A DNA stretch of 34,866 bases. Origin: Rhizomicrobium sp. (lineage in GTDB: Bacteria > Pseudomonadota > Alphaproteobacteria > Micropepsales > Micropepsaceae). The position numbers and the translations under genes were made by a program. The notes under the pieces were generated by a model. It was not told the DNA's origin and searched no databases. It worked only from the letters and a program-made list of their open reading frames with translations. The stretch lies in contig JARLIR010000155.1 in the NCBI GenBank assembly GCA_031291635.1, forward strand, positions 1 through 34,866. The letters run 5' to 3'. Of this stretch, positions 32,683-34,866 are shown piece by piece. The number at the start of each line of letters is the position of its first letter. Positions within the stretch are counted from its first letter, which is position 1.

Positions 32683-34530
32683 ATGGAACACGAACACGAA
32701 GAGGGCGGCGAAAAGAAGATTTTGCACGCCACACTCAATGGCGTCGCAGTCGAAGCCGAAGAAAACGAAACCATCCTGCACTGCGCCCGCCGTTATGGCG
32801 TCTATATCCCGACGCTGTGCGAGATGGACGATATCGATCACACGCCCGGCACCTGCCGCGTCTGTCTGGTCGAATTCGAAATGCCGAGCGGTGACGGCAA
32901 GACCAAGCTGGCGACGTCCTGCAACACGCCGATCGTCGAAGGCATGGTGGTGCAGACTCGCAGCCCCCGCGCTCGTCACGCCCAGCGCCTGCAGGTCGAA
33001 CTCTTGCTCGCCGATCACGATCAGGATTGCGCCACTTGCGTGCGCCACGGTTCTTGCGAATTGCAGGACGTGGCCCAGTTCGTCGGCTTGCATGAAAACC
33101 GTTTCTACAAGCCGTCTTTTGTCGAGAAGCGTCCGGTGGACGATTCCTCGCCAGCCATGATCCGCGACATGTCCAAATGCATTCGCTGTCAGCGTTGCAT
33201 TGCCATCTGCCGCGAAGGTCAGGGCGTCGACGCGCTGGTGCAGGTCGGCATCGGCCAGGACAAAGCGGTCGGTCTGCGCTTTGGTCTGTCACAGAAAGAA
33301 TCGACTTGCGTCACTTGCGGCCAATGCGTGCTGGTGTGCCCCACCGGCGCTTTGGGCGAACGCGACGAGACCGACAAGGTGCTCGATTGGATCTATGATC
33401 CCGAGATCATCACGGTGTTCCAGTTCGCGCCGGCCGTGCGCGTGGCCTTTGGCGAAGAGTTCGGCTTGCCGCCGGGCGCCAACGTCCAAGGCCAGATCAT
33501 CACCGGTCTCAAGCGCATTGGTGCCGACATCGTGCTCGACACCAATTTCGCCGCCGATCTGGTGATCATGGAAGAGAGTGCCGAGCTCTTGAAGCGTTTG
33601 GCGGCGGGTAGCCGTCCGACCTTCACCTCCTGCTGTCCGGCTTGGATCAATTTCGCCGAAATCCACTATCCGGAAGTCCTGCCCTATCTGTCCTCGACCA
33701 AATCGCCGATGCAGTCGATGGGTGTGATCTGCAAAACCTATCTGCCGGAAAAGATGGGGCTGGATCCCAAGAAGATCCGCACCATCGCCATCATGCCTTG
33801 CACCGCCAAAAAAGACGAAGCGGCGCGTCTGCAGCTTGAAGTCGAAGGCATGACCGAAATCGACGTCGTGCTGACGACACGCGAATTCGCCCGCATGTTG
33901 CGGCGCGAAGGCGTCAACATCGCCAAGCTCGAGCCGAGCGAATTCGACAATCCGTATATGAGCGAATTCTCCGGTGCGGGCGCCATCTTCGGCACCACGG
34001 GCGGTGTGATGGAAGCAGCCGTGCGCACCATGTATTATGTTGCCAACGGCAAAGAGTATGATGCCATCGAGTTCGAGCAGTTGCGCGGCTTCGAAGGCGT
34101 GCGTTCCGCCACGGTCGATATGGGCGGCTCCATCGGCATCGTGAAAGTCGCGATGTGCCATGGCCTCAAGCCGGCGCGGGAAATCACCGAGCTGGTGCTG
34201 GCCGGGAAAGCCGATTTCGACTTCATCGAAGTCATGGCCTGCCCTGGGGGCTGTGTTGATGGCGGCGGCAATCTGCGCTCCAAGAAGGCCTATATGCCGA
34301 ACGCCTTGAAGCGCCGCGCCACGCTCTACAATGTCGATCGTCAGCAGCATGTCCGCCAGTCGCACAACAACGAGCAGATCAAAATGCTCTATCGCGACTT
34401 CCTGGAGAAGCCGTATTCCGACAAGGCCCATCACCTGCTGCACACGATGTACACCGACCGCAAACAGACACTGACGCGGACGGTGAAGGAGATCTGGGAC
34501 GACCTGACCATCTCCGATCCTCTGTATTAG
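32683..34530 (+). CDS. hydA: [FeFe]-hydrogenase catalytic subunit
   Basis: 615 residues from ATG 32683, with GAGGAG ten bases upstream; an in-frame TTG at 32665 is less likely. Full modular M3-like build: [2Fe-2S] domain (Cys46, 58, 61, 80), His-ligated [4Fe-4S] (His112, Cys116, 119, 125), two ferredoxin clusters (Cys166/169/172/176 and Cys209/212/215/219), then the H-domain with FTSCCPAW (Cys317 for proton transfer, Cys318 ligand), MPCTAKKDE (Cys373) and MACPGGCVDGGG (Cys520, Cys524), and the C-terminal small-subunit-like tail (NNEQIKMLY, then PYSDKAHHLLH). All H-cluster ligands are present, so it should reversibly reduce protons to H2. No Tat or Sec signal: cytoplasmic. Its partner is the NuoF-GltD fusion upstream. 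Maturases HydE, HydF and HydG are not in the window. Confidence 0.95.
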   Translation: MEHEHEEGGEKKILHATLNGVAVEAEENETILHCARRYGVYIPTLCEMDDIDHTPGTCRVCLVEFEMPSGDGKTKLATSCNTPIVEGMVVQTRSPRARHAQRLQVELLLADHDQDCATCVRHGSCELQDVAQFVGLHENRFYKPSFVEKRPVDDSSPAMIRDMSKCIRCQRCIAICREGQGVDALVQVGIGQDKAVGLRFGLSQKESTCVTCGQCVLVCPTGALGERDETDKVLDWIYDPEIITVFQFAPAVRVAFGEEFGLPPGANVQGQIITGLKRIGADIVLDTNFAADLVIMEESAELLKRLAAGSRPTFTSCCPAWINFAEIHYPEVLPYLSSTKSPMQSMGVICKTYLPEKMGLDPKKIRTIAIMPCTAKKDEAARLQLEVEGMTEIDVVLTTREFARMLRREGVNIAKLEPSEFDNPYMSEFSGAGAIFGTTGGVMEAAVRTMYYVANGKEYDAIEFEQLRGFEGVRSATVDMGGSIGIVKVAMCHGLKPAREITELVLAGKADFDFIEVMACPGGCVDGGGNLRSKKAYMPNALKRRATLYNVDRQQHVRQSHNNEQIKMLYRDFLEKPYSDKAHHLLHTMYTDRKQTLTRTVKEIWDDLTISDPLY

Positions 34531-34547
34531 GCCTGGATGCCGGGGCG

Positions 34548-34566
34548 ACGACCCATTTATGGTCGT
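34548..34566 (+). other. Hairpin just downstream of hydA
   Basis: ACGACC (34548-34553) pairs with GGTCGT (34561-34566), with AT/AT pairs possible in the loop. It is 17 bases after the hydA stop and upstream of the main terminator, so it may protect the mRNA 3' end. Confidence 0.35.
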
Positions 34567-34591
34567 AAGCCTTTGATACGACATGACACTT

Positions 34592-34622
34592 GGGAGGGCC
34601 GAAAGGTCCTCCCTTTGTTTTT
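34592..34622 (+). terminator. Rho-independent terminator of the hydrogenase operon
   Basis: GGGAGGGCC (34592-34600) pairs with GGTCCTCCC (34605-34613), one G-T wobble, around a GAAA tetraloop, followed by TTTGTTTTT. It lies 61 bases after the hydA stop. Confidence 0.92.
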
Positions 34623-34810
34623 GGGGGGTGTCTTCGATTCTTGATCTTTCACAAGGACAGAAAATTTCCGCACGTGTCATATGGCTCGGTGGCGGGGCTT
34701 ACCGAGCATCGCCGAAGATAAGGAAGCGGGACGTGTTCTTTCGAGCGTGTACCCGAGTTGCGTAGCTTTGGGTGCATGCCCCGGCCGTCCCCTTTGGGGA
34801 GGAGATCGGA

Positions 34811-34866
34811 ATGGATGCCCAGCAGCAATGGCGGACGGAGGTCGAGCAACTCGTCCGCACCCACGG
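34811..34866 (+). CDS. Start of an unidentified gene, cut by the window end
   Basis: ATG at 34811 is preceded by a strong ribosome-binding site, AGGAG (34800-34804), six bases upstream, and the frame stays open to the window edge, encoding MDAQQQWRTEVEQLVRTH. The fragment is too short to recognise. Because the hydrogenase operon ends in a terminator at 34592-34622, it probably has its own promoter in the 190 bases between. A hydrogenase-related function cannot be inferred from sequence. Confidence 0.5.
   Translation, partial: MDAQQQWRTEVEQLVRTH

Noticed and set aside
30674-32734. A 686-codon open frame antisense to the NuoF-GltD fusion
   Set aside because: It mirrors a clearly real gene; its His/Ala/Asp-rich translation has no recognisable domain. 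Long antisense frames are common in GC-rich DNA.
33289-34680. A 463-codon open frame antisense to hydA
   Set aside because: It is a shadow of the hydrogenase; no domain is recognisable and it would run through the hydA terminator.

Overview
The window looks like chromosomal DNA of a GC-rich alphaproteobacterium with a fermentative, plant-polymer-using lifestyle. The supports are an imuA-imuB-dnaE2 mutagenesis cassette behind an alphaproteobacterial-type LexA box (GTTC-N7-GTTC), an UrcA-family protein, a fused ATP-grasp/alpha-E protein and an [FeFe]-hydrogenase. A Rhizomicrobium-like organism would fit, but that is inference. No tRNA, rRNA, IS element, CRISPR array or phage gene was recognised.

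Layout. 1-3875 (+): a tight three-gene operon (DUF2126 protein C-terminus; circularly permuted ATP-grasp fused to alpha-E; transglutaminase-like protease), a set predicted in the literature to make and process a peptide tag or metabolite. 3872-6121 (-): an XRE regulator with a PBP-like sensor domain, then a secreted GH18 protein. 6319-8094: an alpha/beta hydrolase, a small secreted protein behind two stacked palindromes, and a bacteriohemerythrin. 8233-11999 (+): a cellobiose 2-epimerase/cellobiose phosphorylase operon; its LacI-type operator recurs upstream of an SSS symporter at 13908-15878 (-), which suggests one regulon for disaccharide uptake and phosphorolysis. Between them lie a protein with three RMF-like repeats and a hexapeptide acyltransferase. 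16045-19384 (-): an overlapping pair of exported proteins (DUF3142 and a repeat-rich, C-terminally anchored protein). 19692-22296: UrcA, then a divergent Mur ligase/LD-carboxypeptidase pair consistent with murein recycling. 22293-24806 (-): a hybrid sensor kinase with a degenerate HPt-like tail. 24936-30433 (+): the SOS mutasome operon. 30671-34530 (+): a two-gene [FeFe]-hydrogenase operon whose first gene fuses a NuoF-type iron-sulfur domain to a GltD-type flavoprotein, followed by a strong terminator and the start of another gene at the window edge.

The most unusual items are the NuoF(C-terminal)-GltD fusion paired with HydA, the triple RMF-like repeat protein, and the shared operator linking epimerase-phosphorylase and symporter. 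Most genes are compactly packed, with ATGA/GTGA start-stop overlaps within operons and 4-base stop overlaps between two convergent pairs.
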